Source of the DNA: Manduca sexta
Lineage: Eukaryota; Arthropoda; Insecta; Lepidoptera; Sphingidae
Direction of reading: 5' to 3'
Length of the DNA stretch: 64,000 bases
Assembly (NCBI RefSeq): GCF_014839805.1
Contig: NC_051138.1
Location: forward strand, 2,726,983 to 2,790,982
The notes beneath the pieces were generated by a model that was not told the origin of the DNA, did no database searches, and was given only the letters and a program-made list of their open reading frames with translations. The first letter of the stretch is position 1; every line of letters begins with the position of its first letter. Position numbers and translations under genes: made by a program. This document shows positions 20,465 through 33,200 of this stretch, piece after piece.

Positions 20465-22853
20465 TCTGAGAGCTGGCTCAAACCTCACCTTTCTTCTACC
20501 CTTACCCCCTCCCTAGTTTCATTTTGATTAGAAATGATCGAGTTGACAGGAGAGGGGGCGAAGTCGCTATATATTTACGTAGCGACCTGAAATATAAAAC
20601 TGTAATATCTTCCTCTGCTTCTTATTCTGCTTATGCGAAATTTCTGTTTCTTGAAGTTTGGGTCAAGAGAGTGAAAACCTTACTAGGTGTTATTAACTGT
20701 CCCTCATCTGTTGATTACTTCTCCAGTCTGGAAACAGTTCTGGAATCTATAAGATCAGAATATGCTCATCACATTATTATGGGTCATTTAAATACTGATC
20801 TCCTTGCCAGCCACTCTTCCCGATCTCGTTAACTCCTTACTGTCCTTTACTCTGCTAAGCTGCATGTCCTACCACTGCAAGCCACCCACCCACCATGACA
20901 CTTGGCTTGACATTATCCTCACCTCTGCTCTTTCCCTTTTTTTCTCCCACGGTCAATTTCCCGCTCCTGGCTTCTCTCACCATGATCTCATCTACATGTC
21001 TTACGCCCTAAAACCTCCCAAGTTCCCCTCAAAGATATTGCACTTGTTTAATTTTGGTCGCATTGATGCGGATAAGCTGAAAGGAGATGCTATTAACTTA
21101 AACTGGGATCACCTATTGGCAGCAACCTATGTTGACGATAAAGTCACAATTTTTGACTGCGCTGTCACTTCATTCTTTGATACCCATGCCCCTTTAAAGA
21201 AAATTAAATTACAACGTCCTCCTGCACCATGGATTATACATGGGGTTAGGATAAGAGCGGCGAGTTGTTGTGGTGTGTGCCTAGTTGGGTGTGGAACGGA
21301 CTGCCGAGACGAATGTCCGCAGGTTCAAATCCCAAGGGCACACACCTCTGACTTTTCTAAAAAATCATGTGTGTATTCTTTGTGAATATATCGTTCGCTT
21401 TAACGGTGAAGGAAAACATCGTGAGGAAACCTGCACATCCGAGAAGTTCTCTATAGGAATTTCGAAAGTGTGTGAAATCTACCAATCCGCACTAGGCCAG
21501 CGTGGTGGACTAAGGCCTAATCCCTCTCAGTAGTAGAGGAGGCCCGTGCTCAGCAGTGGGCAAGTATATAATACAGGGCTGATATTATTATTATTATTAT
21601 TAGGATGGCAATGAGACGAAGGGATCGGGCTTGTAGCCAGTACAGAAGGGATCGTTCGGAGGAGAACTGGTCCCTTTTTAAGGCTGCAAGGAATCGGTGT
21701 AACCAGATGGTACGTAATGTTAAACGCCAACACATTCTAAGTAATGTTTCTTCTTCCTCGCCAGCCAGTATCTGGAGATTCCTCGGAACTCTGGGTATTG
21801 GCAAAGTTAAAAACATAGATCTCCACGATGCGGTATTGGTTTGGATGACATTAATCAACATTTCACATCTGTTACCATGATTGATCACCATACTAGGCGT
21901 CGTACCAAGGATTTCTTAGCGGATCTATCCAGGCCTAACATTAATACTTTTCATTTTTCTTCTGTGCCGTTGGGTGAAATTAGAAAAGTCATCCTGTCCA
22001 TTAAATCCAATACCACTGGGTGTGCAACATTCAGTCGTCGCATGATAATTCCTATCCTGGACCAACTTCTACCAATCATGTCCCATATCATTAACGTCTC
22101 CATCAGCGCTGTTATCTTTCCGTCTTTGTGGCGGAGAGCTATTGCTATCCCTCTTCCTAAAATCCCTAACTCATCACTTGCTAAGCATTTCCGTCCCATA
22201 TCCATTCTTCCTTTTCTCTCGCAAGTGCTCGAGGCCTGTGCTCACAATCAACTATTTAAGCATGTGCACCGAAACAACCTACTGTGCCCACTCCAGTCTG
22301 GCTTCAGGTCTGGCCATAGCACTATTACTGCACTCCTCAAAGTGACTGGCAATATTAGGGCGGGCATGGAGGATTCCAAAGTCATTGTTTTGGCTTTTGT
22401 TGATTTCTCCAACGCCTTCAATATAGTCAGTCACGACATTCTTCTTGCAAACCTCTCCCACCTTATGATCTCGCCCACGGCACTGAATTGGTTCTCGTCA
22501 TATCTTCAGGGACGCCAACAGTTGGTGCGCCTAGACGATTCTTCGTCTAGCTGGCGTGATATTGACTGTGGCGTCCCTCAAGGCGGCATACTCTCCCCAT
22601 TATTGTTCTCTATCTTCATAAACCTCTTAACACAAAAGCTTCAATGTGCGTACCATCTGAATACTGATGACTTACAAATTTATTCTCAGGAGCAAGTCGA
22701 TTGTGTGTCCGCAGTTGTAGATAGGATCAGGACAATTTCGGCCTTTCGGTAAACCCCGCGAAATTGCCATGAAATACCAGGCCATTATTGTAGGCAGCTC
22801 AAGGCTTTTAAACAGGTTGTATTTTACATCTATTCCCCCTGTTATGTTTCTGA
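20465..22853 (+). mobile_element. Defective non-LTR retrotransposon (Jockey/CR1-like LINE), 5'-truncated
   Basis: ORF2-type remains. The endonuclease part (20,465-20,830) reads SWLKPHLSSTL, RGGEVAIYLRSDLKYK and a HIIMGHLNTDLL core where an active enzyme has GDLN. Reverse transcriptase lies at 21,605-22,853: RPISILPFLSQVLE, LCPLQSGFRSGHST, domain A FVDFSNAFNIVSHD, domain B GVPQGGILSPLLFSIF, and domain C NTDDLQIY where YADD is expected; then VGSSRLLNRLYFT in a shifted frame. At least three frameshifts, several stops and a 345-bp SINE insertion show it is dead. The clade guess (Jockey/CR1 group) rests on the DLQIY and PQGGILSP wording. Confidence 0.85.
21257..21602 (+). repeat. SINE-1 inside the LINE
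   Basis: Nearly full-length SINE-1 with A box (GCCTAGTTGGG), B box (GGTTCAAATCC), the standard body and an (ATT)n tail. The head has extra bases (GAGTTGTTGTGGTGTGT) before the A box. The LINE protein reads IHGVRIR before it and MAMRRRDRA after it, placing the insertion inside the LINE coding sequence. A long target duplication is not obvious. Confidence 0.9.
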
Positions 22854-22857
22854 GCTT

Positions 22858-23012
22858 TGTTTATCTGACAGCTTGCTGTTTGTTCAGCTTTGTTAATCTG
22901 ACAGCCAACTAGATTCAAGTTGTATCACAATATTAGCCAATCACAACGGCCCTACGTCTATGCACTGCGAAGGCTGCCATGCCGTCAGCACTGAGAAACA
23001 GACTTGTTATGA
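22858..23012 (+). repeat. Unclassified repeat, second copy
   Basis: Same block order as 5,740-5,890 (CTGACAGCCAACTAG, ATTAGCCAATCACA, TATGCACTGCGAAGG, GAGAAACAGACTTGTTATG). It is either original hAT interior or another insertion. Confidence 0.65.
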
Positions 23013-23325
23013 CAGCAATGCTCCGTCCTTAGATAAATAACGTCTATGAATAATGAGGATAGACTATAAAGAACAAAAAATGTATTATGCTCGCTCTTTA
23101 TAGAATATACGCCTATACGAATAAATGAAATTGCAAGCAGCTTATATTTTTGCGATTTAAAACTATAGAAATTAATAATTATACACACCTTTTGTACTGA
23201 ATTTTATTTTTATAAAATACCGAAAATCCCGGTTTGTGTAAAATCAATACCGGTATTTTGAAGATCTTAATTTGGTCTGGTATTCCGGTATTTTCGAAAT
23301 CCGGGATACCGGTTTGCGACCCCTA

Positions 23326-23363
23326 TACCGGACATGCAATACAACTACGCCACCGAGGCAGTT
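23326..23363 (-). repeat. Right target duplication and SINE-2 tRNA-like 5' end
   Basis: TACCGGAC duplicate at 23,326-23,333, then the remaining SINE-2 head ending at CTACGCCACCGAGGCAGTTG (A box on the minus strand). It completes the SINE interrupted at 20,229. Confidence 0.85.
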
Positions 23364-23627
23364 GTAAAAAAATAATTCGAGAACACGGTTTAACACGTTA
23401 AAAAAGCGTCCGATTTAACCCCAACACACCTTACATGCTGTGTGGGGAAAAATTATCGATGCCACACGGGGTGAGTTATAAACACGTGTGTAATTAAATA
23501 TATTTTTATTAATATATTTTTGTAAAAAACCAGAAGCTATTATTAATAAATACACTTTTAGTTACAATTTCACACTATTGTGTAGTCAAGTGACTCGTGG
23601 ATAATGTTTAAATAGAGAAATTAAAAC
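23364..23627. other. Original spacer of the U2 palindrome
   Basis: About 264 bp of AT-rich DNA not found elsewhere in the window. With the SINE-2/hAT nest removed, this is nearly all that separated the two U2 arms. Confidence 0.6.
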
Positions 23628-24490
23628 ATGTAGATAATTCATTCTAACCTTACTTTTAATTTTTTTTCCTCCAGCATACAGAATTATTTCTTCAATCGGA
23701 CCTAGTTATGTCACAATGTACCAGCTCACAAATTATACAAAAATAAGTTATTAATATTTAGCACGCAATGTTAATCCAAAATATGTGATTAAAGTTCAAC
23801 AAAACACGCCAACTAAACTATGTGACACAAAAAAGTATGTGCGAACCACTCCCCAGATTATTGTATATATAAAAAAATTTAGTTGTAACAAAATGATAAC
23901 AATCCTCATAATATTAATGTTTTTCATAGTTGTTGTAAGTAGTATTGGGTAGATTATTTAGAACTAACAATAGCACAACCTGTCCAGTGAGCCCGTATTG
24001 TTTCCACTTTTCCATTCGTCCTACACGCCATGACGACGCCTGTCCATGGTTCATACATAGCCTTCTCTTATTTAGTCAGTAATACGTGCCAGGAGGAATT
24101 TATTAAATCCCAATCTCAGCGATGAATAAGGTTTTCAAGAGATTAATTGGGCCAATCCCGGCGGCACTGCAATGCCGGGCCGACCCGTGACGGGAGTGGA
24201 GCGAGCTCCGAACATCCCGTCGCTTTACAAAAATCAGTTTAATATACTGGTCCCACAATGTGGGAACTTTCAGATATTAAGCTGAAAAGAACAGATACTA
24301 CACTTTGATCTTAGCCAAAAGGCCGAGAAGCGATAACTGCAGAGTGAAATTCCAGTGAAGTCATTAATCGGAGGAGAATCTTGACATCGCGATGTAGATT
24401 TTTACCACATTTGACAGCGCCCTCTATCGATGTGTTAATCATTCGAATCATTTAGTACTTTTGTCGGTGATTCCGCTAGTAAATATAAAT
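23628..24490 (-). repeat. U2: Right arm of U2 inverted duplication
   Basis: Reverse complement of 19,133-19,998. The inner edge is at GTAGATAATTC (23,630) and the outer edge at ATATAAAT (24,490), beyond which the two flanks are unrelated. Confidence 0.95.
24147..24334 (-). ncRNA. U2: U2 spliceosomal snRNA gene, copy 2
   Basis: Minus-strand U2 gene with 5' end at 24,334. Sequence appears identical to copy 1, including GTAGTATCTGTT, the Sm-type site and both 3' stem-loops, and the upstream 156 bp are also conserved. Both copies therefore look functional. The two genes converge, each transcribed toward the mobile-element nest between them. Confidence 0.96.
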
Positions 24491-26824
24491 TTCGTTTATT
24501 TGGACAACATAATTCAATTATTTTCCAATTATTTTACTTTAAAAAACAAACTATGAAACTGATCTTGAAAAACAATTCTATCGTACCTATCTGAAAGTTC
24601 ATTCTTTCAAACAAAAAAATAATTTCCAATACGGTTAATATAATTGACTTAGATCGGAGGTAATATTGATCATATTATACAAGTATCATAGTTTCTCTTC
24701 ATCACTGCTGAGTACGACTGACAATTTTGCATACCCTACATACAAAGGACATAACTGTCATCGAATTAAAAAACAAAATATTTTTTATCAACCATTTATT
24801 TTAAAAAAATATTACAAACATCGTAAAATCTAAAACCTTTAAATCTAACCATTCTTCGATACAAATAATTGGACCAATTTATTTATCTATCAATATAACT
24901 AAGTACAATATAAATATCCATATTCCCTGAGTCAGTAGTCTAATTTATAATAATGTACGAATGGTAATGACTCCAATTGTTATATGCTTTGAAGTAGGTA
25001 ATTGTGAAACATATTAATGTATTTACGTTGTCCCCTCATGTTTATTATAGATGCATATTTTAACTAGTTTCTTTACAACTCGTATGTAACAAACAAGTTA
25101 TTCCCACATATTTTTTTTTCATAGAAAAATGATATTCGGAAACTTCCTGTGGTCTTTTAACCTTATTTTACATATTTTTTGGCATTAACAGTAATGTAAT
25201 AACTATTGCCTAAATTATTAGTAAAGCCACATTCAAAACTGAAAAAACTAACAGCGATATTTCAATTACGTATATTTAAGAATTTTATTTAACTTTATGA
25301 ATTACTTACAAATTTCATAACAATACATTAAACAGTATGGAATAACAATTTATTGTGTTATTTTCGTGTACATCTTTGTTACAATCACTACCTGGTTCCA
25401 AAGACCAGTATTACAATTTGTAATCAATGTTTTTCCACTGTATAAATAATTGATTTGTCATTACCATACGTTAACTTACATATTCTGTGCCATAATGAAG
25501 TGACGGCAAGCCAAGCGGGCAAGACTCATAATGAGCAATACATTTTGCTGGAATATCTTTATTACAAACTGTAGTAAGTATTTATTTGATCGATTTATTT
25601 ATACTTTTCGAAAAATATTACAATAACTGTTTTTTGATAAATCGTCACATATGATACATAACATGTATATGATACAACTATCAAAAATATTTGTATAATT
25701 ATTTTTCAGTGTTTTCTTACTACTATATTCCTTACTACACTTGAATTTGAGGACGTGCATATTTATTTTATGTAATGGGTTTTCTTAAATACGAATTAAT
25801 TATAATGTATGTAAGCTATTGTGAAGCAGGTATTTGAGCAATTTTTTAGGAAATAAAAATATATGGAAAATTAAGAAATATGATTGAAATAATTTGGAAT
25901 GTTCCAAGTATTTTAGGAGCAGGACAGTCGAAATCAAACTGTTTTATTAAAAAGTATTTGCGACACTTTTGTCATTTCTTGGATCCCTGTATCGAAACTC
26001 ATCAGATCTCATTTGATATCAATATATTTGGTAAAAAATATTTATTTGCATTTTGGTATAAAATTGCAATATACAACCATTGACAAACGATATATATTTT
26101 TGTTATAATATTTGGGCTGGTTACACTTAAAAATTTAGTCATTTGGAATTTATTGGCAAGTATACACAAATTATGTCAAATATTTACTATTATGTGTGGA
26201 ATCACAGAATTACCAATAAGTTATCACATAAATATCACACACTGTAAATTCAAATTTGTTCTTAACAAAGTTTAAAAATATATAAATATTTTTATTGGTA
26301 CATAAGAATGGTTTATTTGGTCACTATTTCCGTTCAATATGTCGATAAAGGCACTTCACTATCCATCGATATACAATAGATGAAACCACTTAAATAAATT
26401 ATTGTCATGATAAATGATTTAAAATGAAAACGTCTGATAATATAATAACTTTTTATCTAGTTTGTATTTTTGTTCGTCATCATTTGCGTCTTGCCGAGGG
26501 ACAGCTTCCAGTCGAAAAATATATTTATCGACAAATTAATCGATGAGGAATTATAAAATTAGTCTTACACTCTTGTTCTCTACGAGTGAAAACTAAGCTA
26601 CATCTATACACTCAAAACAGAACCTTGTAAATACAACAACAAGGTTTAAATTTTAAATGTTCCATAAATCAATGCTAAACTATTCTCACGACAATACGCA
26701 AACGGCGACATCATTCCATCTAATAAATATTCGAATAATTACAAATCCATTTATCACATTTACTGCGTACGTGTACTAACTACGTGTTTCGGTACCTTGT
26801 CGAGTCATTTCAACAATTTTAACT
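24491..26824. other. AT-rich intergenic DNA, nothing recognised
   Basis: 2.3 kb without recognised repeat, RNA gene or coding exon. A 67-codon frame at 25,880-26,083 has no supporting feature. It separates the U2 locus from the 3' end of the ABCG gene. Confidence 0.5.
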
Positions 26825-26830
26825 TTTATT
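26825..26830 (-). terminator. Candidate poly(A) signal of the ABCG gene
   Basis: AATAAA on the minus strand, about 260 bp after the stop codon at 27,088. Plausible distance for a short 3' UTR; not the only possible site. Confidence 0.4.
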
Positions 26831-27087
26831 TTTAATACAATTTTACAAATAGATATGTGTATTTCTTATATAATATGCTATCCACTTATATCGAATATTA
26901 AAACGTATAAAATCTGCTACCTTCCACGACAAAAGCATACAAAAAATATTGATATGCGTCAAACACATCCCTAATACGACTACAAACATGCCTATTAAAA
27001 CACTATCGATATGTAAGGATATCAAAATATCGATATGTAAGACCATCGATAACACGACAAAGTACCGACGCGTTATCTAAACACAAC

Positions 27088-27246
27088 TTATCTGGTGGCC
27101 TTGAGTTTCCAGCGCAGGAACAGGAAGGCAGATATACGGAGGACGAGGAATATGAGGCAGAGGGCCGCGATGTCCAGGGCGATGTCTGCATCACTCATGT
27201 CTAGCTCTTCGAGGGTCGTCAGGGGATTCTTGAAGTGGCAGTACGG
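27088..27246 (-). CDS. ABCG exon L (last coding exon)
   Basis: Acceptor TTTTGCAG before 27,246. Encodes PYCHFKNP, an acidic stretch, the last membrane helix ([20 protein letters not shown]) and a short basic end KLKATR, then TAA at 27,090-27,088. The YCHF motif before the final helix is typical of ABCG1/4. Confidence 0.92.
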   Translation of the reverse strand, partial: PYCHFKNPLTTLEELDMSDADIALDIAALCLIFLVLRISAFLFLRWKLKATR

Positions 27247-30200
27247 CTGCAAAATTGAGGATATTAATATCGATGTTGGGAGCGTTAGGAATTTATTAAA
27301 GAAAAGTTTTAAATAATAGCGCGGATTTGTTTTAAATATACTTGAAGGTTTGTAGTATCTGTTACAAATTATCAACTCATTTTTTATTTTCTTATATGTG
27401 CACGGTAAAATGATCCCACTGTACCTAATGGTAAGTGGAGTGCGGTCCAATAGAATGTCGACTGACGAGAGATGATTACCCCTCGCCAGTCGACACAATT
27501 ATGCCGGCCTGTTAGAAACGGATATACACGGGCTGATCCCGGAAGGCGACATTTACGTGACTATTGCGGGTTTTAACACCTTGTGTACAGTGGTCGCTAT
27601 CCGGACGGATATAAAACATATCTTACCACCAGCAAAGTAAAATAGTATCAACAGAAAAATATCTATGGAAAAGTAAATAATCTAAAATGGAAACTATTTC
27701 CACACTCTACGTATTGCGCAATTTCCATCTCTATACATACCTGATGACATTGCAACTTGGGCCTATTGAACGAGTAAGTAGCCAGCGCCGTGCCCTCGAA
27801 CCCGTATCGAATGTAGGAGAGATACGTGATCCAGCGCAGGTACACCGGGATCGCGTTGAACGACACGAAGAAACCGCTGAACAACAGGAACGGCACCGAC
27901 ATCACGGGCGCCAGGAACACACCGTTCTACAAATATAAGATTGGCTTTGAACAGCATGAGCGTGGGTCGATCTTTTTATTTTACTTAAGACACACAGGTT
28001 ACAATCAAATCATATAATAACTATGGCTAGGATTAGTACTTAATCTAGATTGCACTCTAAAATTTGTGCCCATATCATGACTTACAAACGATGTGTTAAT
28101 ATTTAATTGTAATGCAAAGATTAGACGAAACCGCCAACTTAGCGCTTTTTATTACAATATTAAAATTCTAATCGAATACTTAATGTTTTAAAACAGTATT
28201 TGTCGAAAACTTATTATAAACTTTGCTGAGTTGCTATTCATGATATCAATTTGTCTATGTTCGTTAGTCTATTAAGCAATCTCTATATATAAACACCCAC
28301 ATTATAGATGCTAGTGTTCGAGTCGATCACTACTATCAGGATGATTGTCGACGCCATTCTGCATTAGAGAATAGGAATAAGGAAAGTACCTGTTGCTATG
28401 GGAATATTTCTTTAAGATAAGTGCCGTGACAATCTATATTCAGTATCAACAATACACGAAACTTGAATTTTAAGTAATATGACATTATACACATTGTCCT
28501 TCTAACCGGAACACAATCGTCCTTGGTTTCTACTGTTTGATATCTATGTGGGTGGATTCTCAACCTACAATCTATGAAGCAAACGATGAAATACAATTAT
28601 CGATAAAACACAAATATCGATATCGATACATACCTGTACATTCATAGCGGCTCCCACCACGAGTCCGACGCTCTGCGCCACGAACGATATGAGCAGGCAC
28701 GAGGACAGGAACATCGCGAACCGGAACCAGACGGGCGGCTGTGACGTCAGCAGGTACACTATCACCACGTAGATCACGCAGAATATCGCCTGCAAGGAGA
28801 CGTTGTGTGAGCATAAAGCAATATTAGATTAGGCAGCTGATTTATTTTGTATATAGAAATATATATATTTTTAAGTTCAATATACGCAGACTCAAGACAA
28901 CTTGAAATAAAAAGAATTGACGCGTATTTTTTTTAAACAATTGGCCATACCAACTGTTATCGATAAATTTACGGAATAATTAAGTACCCTTCTTCAGCCT
29001 CCGGGAAATCTAGGGATAAAATCTTTAATCGAAACTTATTACATTATGAATTATTTTAAATACTTCTCATGATAAAATATGTCAATTACCTGGAACGGTA
29101 TATCGGAGACAGTGATGGCTAGATAGTACGACCGCAGAGAGTACCACCTGTTGAAATGTTCTTTAACAAGCACCGGCATCTCCAGAGGGACTGGAACAAA
29201 CAACACATTGATAAACACAATCGATAAAATTATAACACTAACGCGAATTAACATGTTTAAAAAAATAATATGTAAAATGTTACGTTATAAGTAATTTAAT
29301 GCAGTTATTTTAAAGAACAAGCTAAGACTATAATTGTAACAATATACAACGAATACGTAATCGATACCTCCAACAATCGATTACACCAATGTGAGCAAAG
29401 TGAATATAATAATTTAAACAACACCCCAATCACTTCAAATCGATTCATTCAAAACCCTCAGCTTAATAAACATAAGCGAATCTTGAAATCGGTTAAAATC
29501 AATACCTAAAATTAAAATCGATGAATCTCTACTCACAACTAAGTATAGTGATGGTCATCGATGTGTACATGAGGAACAGCATGTTGAAGAACAGGAAGCC
29601 GAGGTTGGAGAGCACCTTGGAGCCGTCGTCGCCGATATCGTAGTACAGCGCCCCGATCAGGAAGCCGACCAGAATGTGAGCGAACAGGCGGAGGTACATC
29701 AGGGTCTACGAAACGTACAAAATATATCTAGTTAATAAAACAGGGTAATTGACGTTTTGAAAATACATATTTTATTCCATCAAAAATCTATCGGAAAAAA
29801 TCATAAGCCACGCAATAACAAATAAGTTATGAAGCCTTGAAATTTGGAGGAAAGGGAAGCTGTCAAATTAAATAAATAGTGAAATGTGACGTCACCCAGA
29901 GCCACCGGCCATAACGCTGCGTGAGTGAGACAAAGACAGCGCGATAACCCCACCACGCCTCCACTTTTTTCACAACAATATTTCAAATATCAATAACTGC
30001 TTGATTTTTCAAGCTATTGATGCTGATTTCACAAAAAAAAACTTTTTATATTATTTTCTGTTACATATAAAGTGATAAACTAAATCAAACTACCCTATTT
30101 TTATTAATAAATGTGTGACATGCGACGAAAAATTTAAAACGTGGCTTTTGATAAATGAAATTTGCACACGGAATCTTTGTAGGTGTGAAGGATTTCAAAA

Positions 30201-33200
30201 TAATCATCCACTAAACGCATGTTGTTATTGAATAATAAAAATATGAAATCGACCCAAACGACCGTACAGCCTCGAGGACACAACTTCTTTGTTTATTTTT
30301 TGTCAATCTTATATTTTGACAGCATCGAACCTACTATCATCAACATAGTCACTTAACGTCAATCCAGTACATTCTCTAAGTCAGAGAAATAGTGTAGTAT
30401 TTTAATTCTTATTATTAATTACGGAAGGAAAAGCTATTTCATCGAGAACTCAATATATTCTCATAATCCAATCATTTTCTTTATTAAAAACAAAACACCA
30501 AAAAGTTAATAACTTAAAATTACTTTAACTACTACTTTACTACTACTTTATATTAAAATAAATACCACAAATAGCCATTACACACAAAGCACTCTTAATA
30601 AAATAATGACCCATTCCAAAATTGCCAATTTGCGGGAATCCTCAAACAACCAATTTCTGTTTGCGATCTTTTTTTTTTTTGTCATGCTATAGGTTTCAAT
30701 TTTTACCTATCTTTAATAGGCTCAATTTTATAGCACCTTCAAAAAAAAGGTAGTAAGCAAAAATTTGTTTTCCGATGACTGCCACAACTTAACAATCTTG
30801 AAATAGGTCATTATATTATTAAGAGTGCAATGCTACATTTAACTAAGGATATACTAACCCAATCTCGTCTACTGAAGAGCAGCGTCCTCTTCAGCACGAC
30901 CCAGAACTGCGTGAGCTCGGAGGTGGCGTACCGCCGCGGAGACCCGTCCGTGCCCAGCAGAGCCACTTCAGCATTATCCTGCTTTTCAGTCTCCATTTGT
31001 AACACCAGACCAGGCTCGCCTAGGAAGAAAAAATACAAATTGTTTTTTTTTAAATATGTCATCATTATCATCACCAACCAGGATCAGAAGGTCTACTGCT
31101 TTAGTCCTAAAGATTGCCAGACCAAAATCTAGTACGTCGCTCTTAGTTTTTTCACAGCCAGTCTCCACTGCTAAGCAAAAACTTCAATTCAATTTATAAA
31201 TACATCCTACAAGTAATATACATGAATCGTGGTAAATTTTAAACATAGCATCTACATTTCCTCACTAGAATGCTAATGAAACCACAATGTATCTTAATAT
31301 TGTGTGTAACATCTGTATAGAGGACGCGTTGTAATTACTGTGAGGTGCTCAATTAAAGAACATTGCAAGGTTCAACAGTCAAGGTAAAGAGAAGATAATA
31401 TTAAACATGTATGGTAATTTATGGCCTGCCTTGGCAGCCTAGTGTAATGGTTCAACTGGAGTGCTGAGGTCTTGGGTTCGAAGTCAACCTCATTACGAAC
31501 AAAGTGATCTCGATTTCTACTATCAGCCCGAGTCTGGAGTTTATCCATATGACAATAAGTTCGCTCGCTATCACGTCATGGGACGGAATACAGAATAATA
31601 TAGTACTAAAAGTTTTCTGCTCCCAAAAAAAAATTACAACCCAACTCCATCCTTCAGTTTCAAAATATACAAAATATTTTAGGCGATATTTCACTGGTTT
31701 GTGTTACTGAATACATTAATAGATTTAAAGAGTTGCCACTTAACCTCCTACGCACCGCACGACTGAGATAATTCAACAAATCCAAGCCCTTTATTAAGCG
31801 TGGGCACTGTATATTGATGACAATTCATGGCGTATCAAATTTTTTTTTACATTTACTAGAGTATATTTTATAAAGTATACAAGGTAGTGACATATTAATG
31901 TATATGTTCAAAATATTGTTCTAGAAATAAAAATAAATATTTACCAACATGTGTACGATATTTAATACAATCTCAATGATATTCAAAAACGCATTAGCAC
32001 GCACGATTTAAACACTCGAAATTACCCCCAATTGAGACGATTGCATGAACTACAAGTAATTGTATGTACTATAGTGGCGAAGGATCAAATTTTTCGAAAG
32101 GGACCCCGACACAACATATAAGTACTAATAATATTTAAAACGCCGGCTGCAAATCGTTCTAATAATAATTAGATTTTATATAAATTACGAAATAGGAAGC
32201 CAGCAGGAATTGGGTTGTATGGGCCCTTCGCCACTGATGTATAAGCTGTATTTTTTGTTCGCATTGATTTAAATATGTCATCGGTCATGTGTTTGACAGC
32301 AGGAAAGACTCAATACCACTTTGACCGAGCCGGGGATCGACCCCGAGACCTCACAGCAGTCGTACCGTACAATACGTCACCAAGGCTTCCAATATTAATA
32401 TCTATTTCTATCAATTTATTTTAAGGTACGGTTTTTGTATGAAATAATTGTCATACATTGTGTATATTATGTAAATTTATGTTCATACAAATATACACAT
32501 AGTTTACATATTCACATAGCAAAAGGTAAAGTTGATGGGTATTTCCTATTTACGTCCATATTGTTTTTTACGAACATGATACTCGTACATGAATTTTAAG
32601 TGCCTACAATTTTATAAAAAACCTTTTTCTGGACTTTTGTAGTTGTATAAATTTAAAATAATGAAACACCATTAATTTTTTTAAATATTAATCGATTTAG
32701 TCGCGACTTTTTTTCATTGCTTTGAATGACGAGACGAGCTTGCCGTTCGCCTGATGGTAAGCAAAACGACCGCCCATAAATAGTAGAAACACCATCCAAC
32801 ACTCAGAGGAGTTGAAGTTACAACTGAACGCAGAAACAGTTGAACGGATTTAGATGAAATTTGGCACACTTAATATACCATGTCCTAGATAAACACATAG
32901 GCTATTTTTTATCCCGGTAATTTGTAGAATTTTAAGATTTTATTATGTTCTTTTTAAATAAATGGCGCTGTTGTCGTCCAAGTGGCGCTATGAAGTTTCA
33001 GAGAGTTGTGTAGTTGGAATGGCTTTTCACGCGGAGACAAACACCTAATAATGTATAAAACGCCCGATATTTATGCTGATCTTACTTGTATAACCTATAC
33101 AAAGTACAAATTAATATTCAAGTTTTCAAATTAAACTATTTTTACGTGATTATCGCGGTTTGTATTATACCTAATCATAATATTCAAGTTTTGAAGTTTC

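Larger units (their letters stand above)
20230..23325. mobile_element. hAT-type DNA transposon, non-autonomous, carrying other elements
   Basis: 3,096 bp bounded by inverted TAGGGGTCGCAA (left 20,230; right end reads TTGCGACCCCTA at 23,314-23,325) and flanked by the 8-bp duplication TACCGGAC. Just inside both ends, repeated CCGGTATT/CCGGTATTTTCGG words form subterminal repeats, the usual transposase-binding arrangement of hAT elements. The interior holds no hAT transposase; it is occupied by a defective LINE (20,465-22,853) with a SINE-1 inside it, and by a repeat also seen at 5,740-5,890. The element sits inside SINE-2. Superfamily assignment rests on termini and duplication length. Confidence 0.85.

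Noticed and set aside
20804..21533. Frames of 193 and 82 codons
   Set aside because: The first joins LINE sequence to SINE-1 sequence; the second is SINE-1 only. Neither is a cellular gene.
21527..22461. Minus-strand frames of 60-113 codons opposite the LINE
   Set aside because: Antisense shadows of the reverse transcriptase sequence.
28273..28290. A possible Helitron start (TCTCTATATATAAACACCC)
   Set aside because: No CTAG-ending hairpin and no match to the Helitron body follows.
27095..28814. Alternative frames over ABCG exons J to L on both strands
   Set aside because: Shadows; the chosen frames carry the conserved membrane helices and match splice phases.
32330..32350. tRNA gene suggested by GGTCGATCCCC on the minus strand
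   Set aside because: No acceptor or anticodon stems; same block order as the SINE-2 head.
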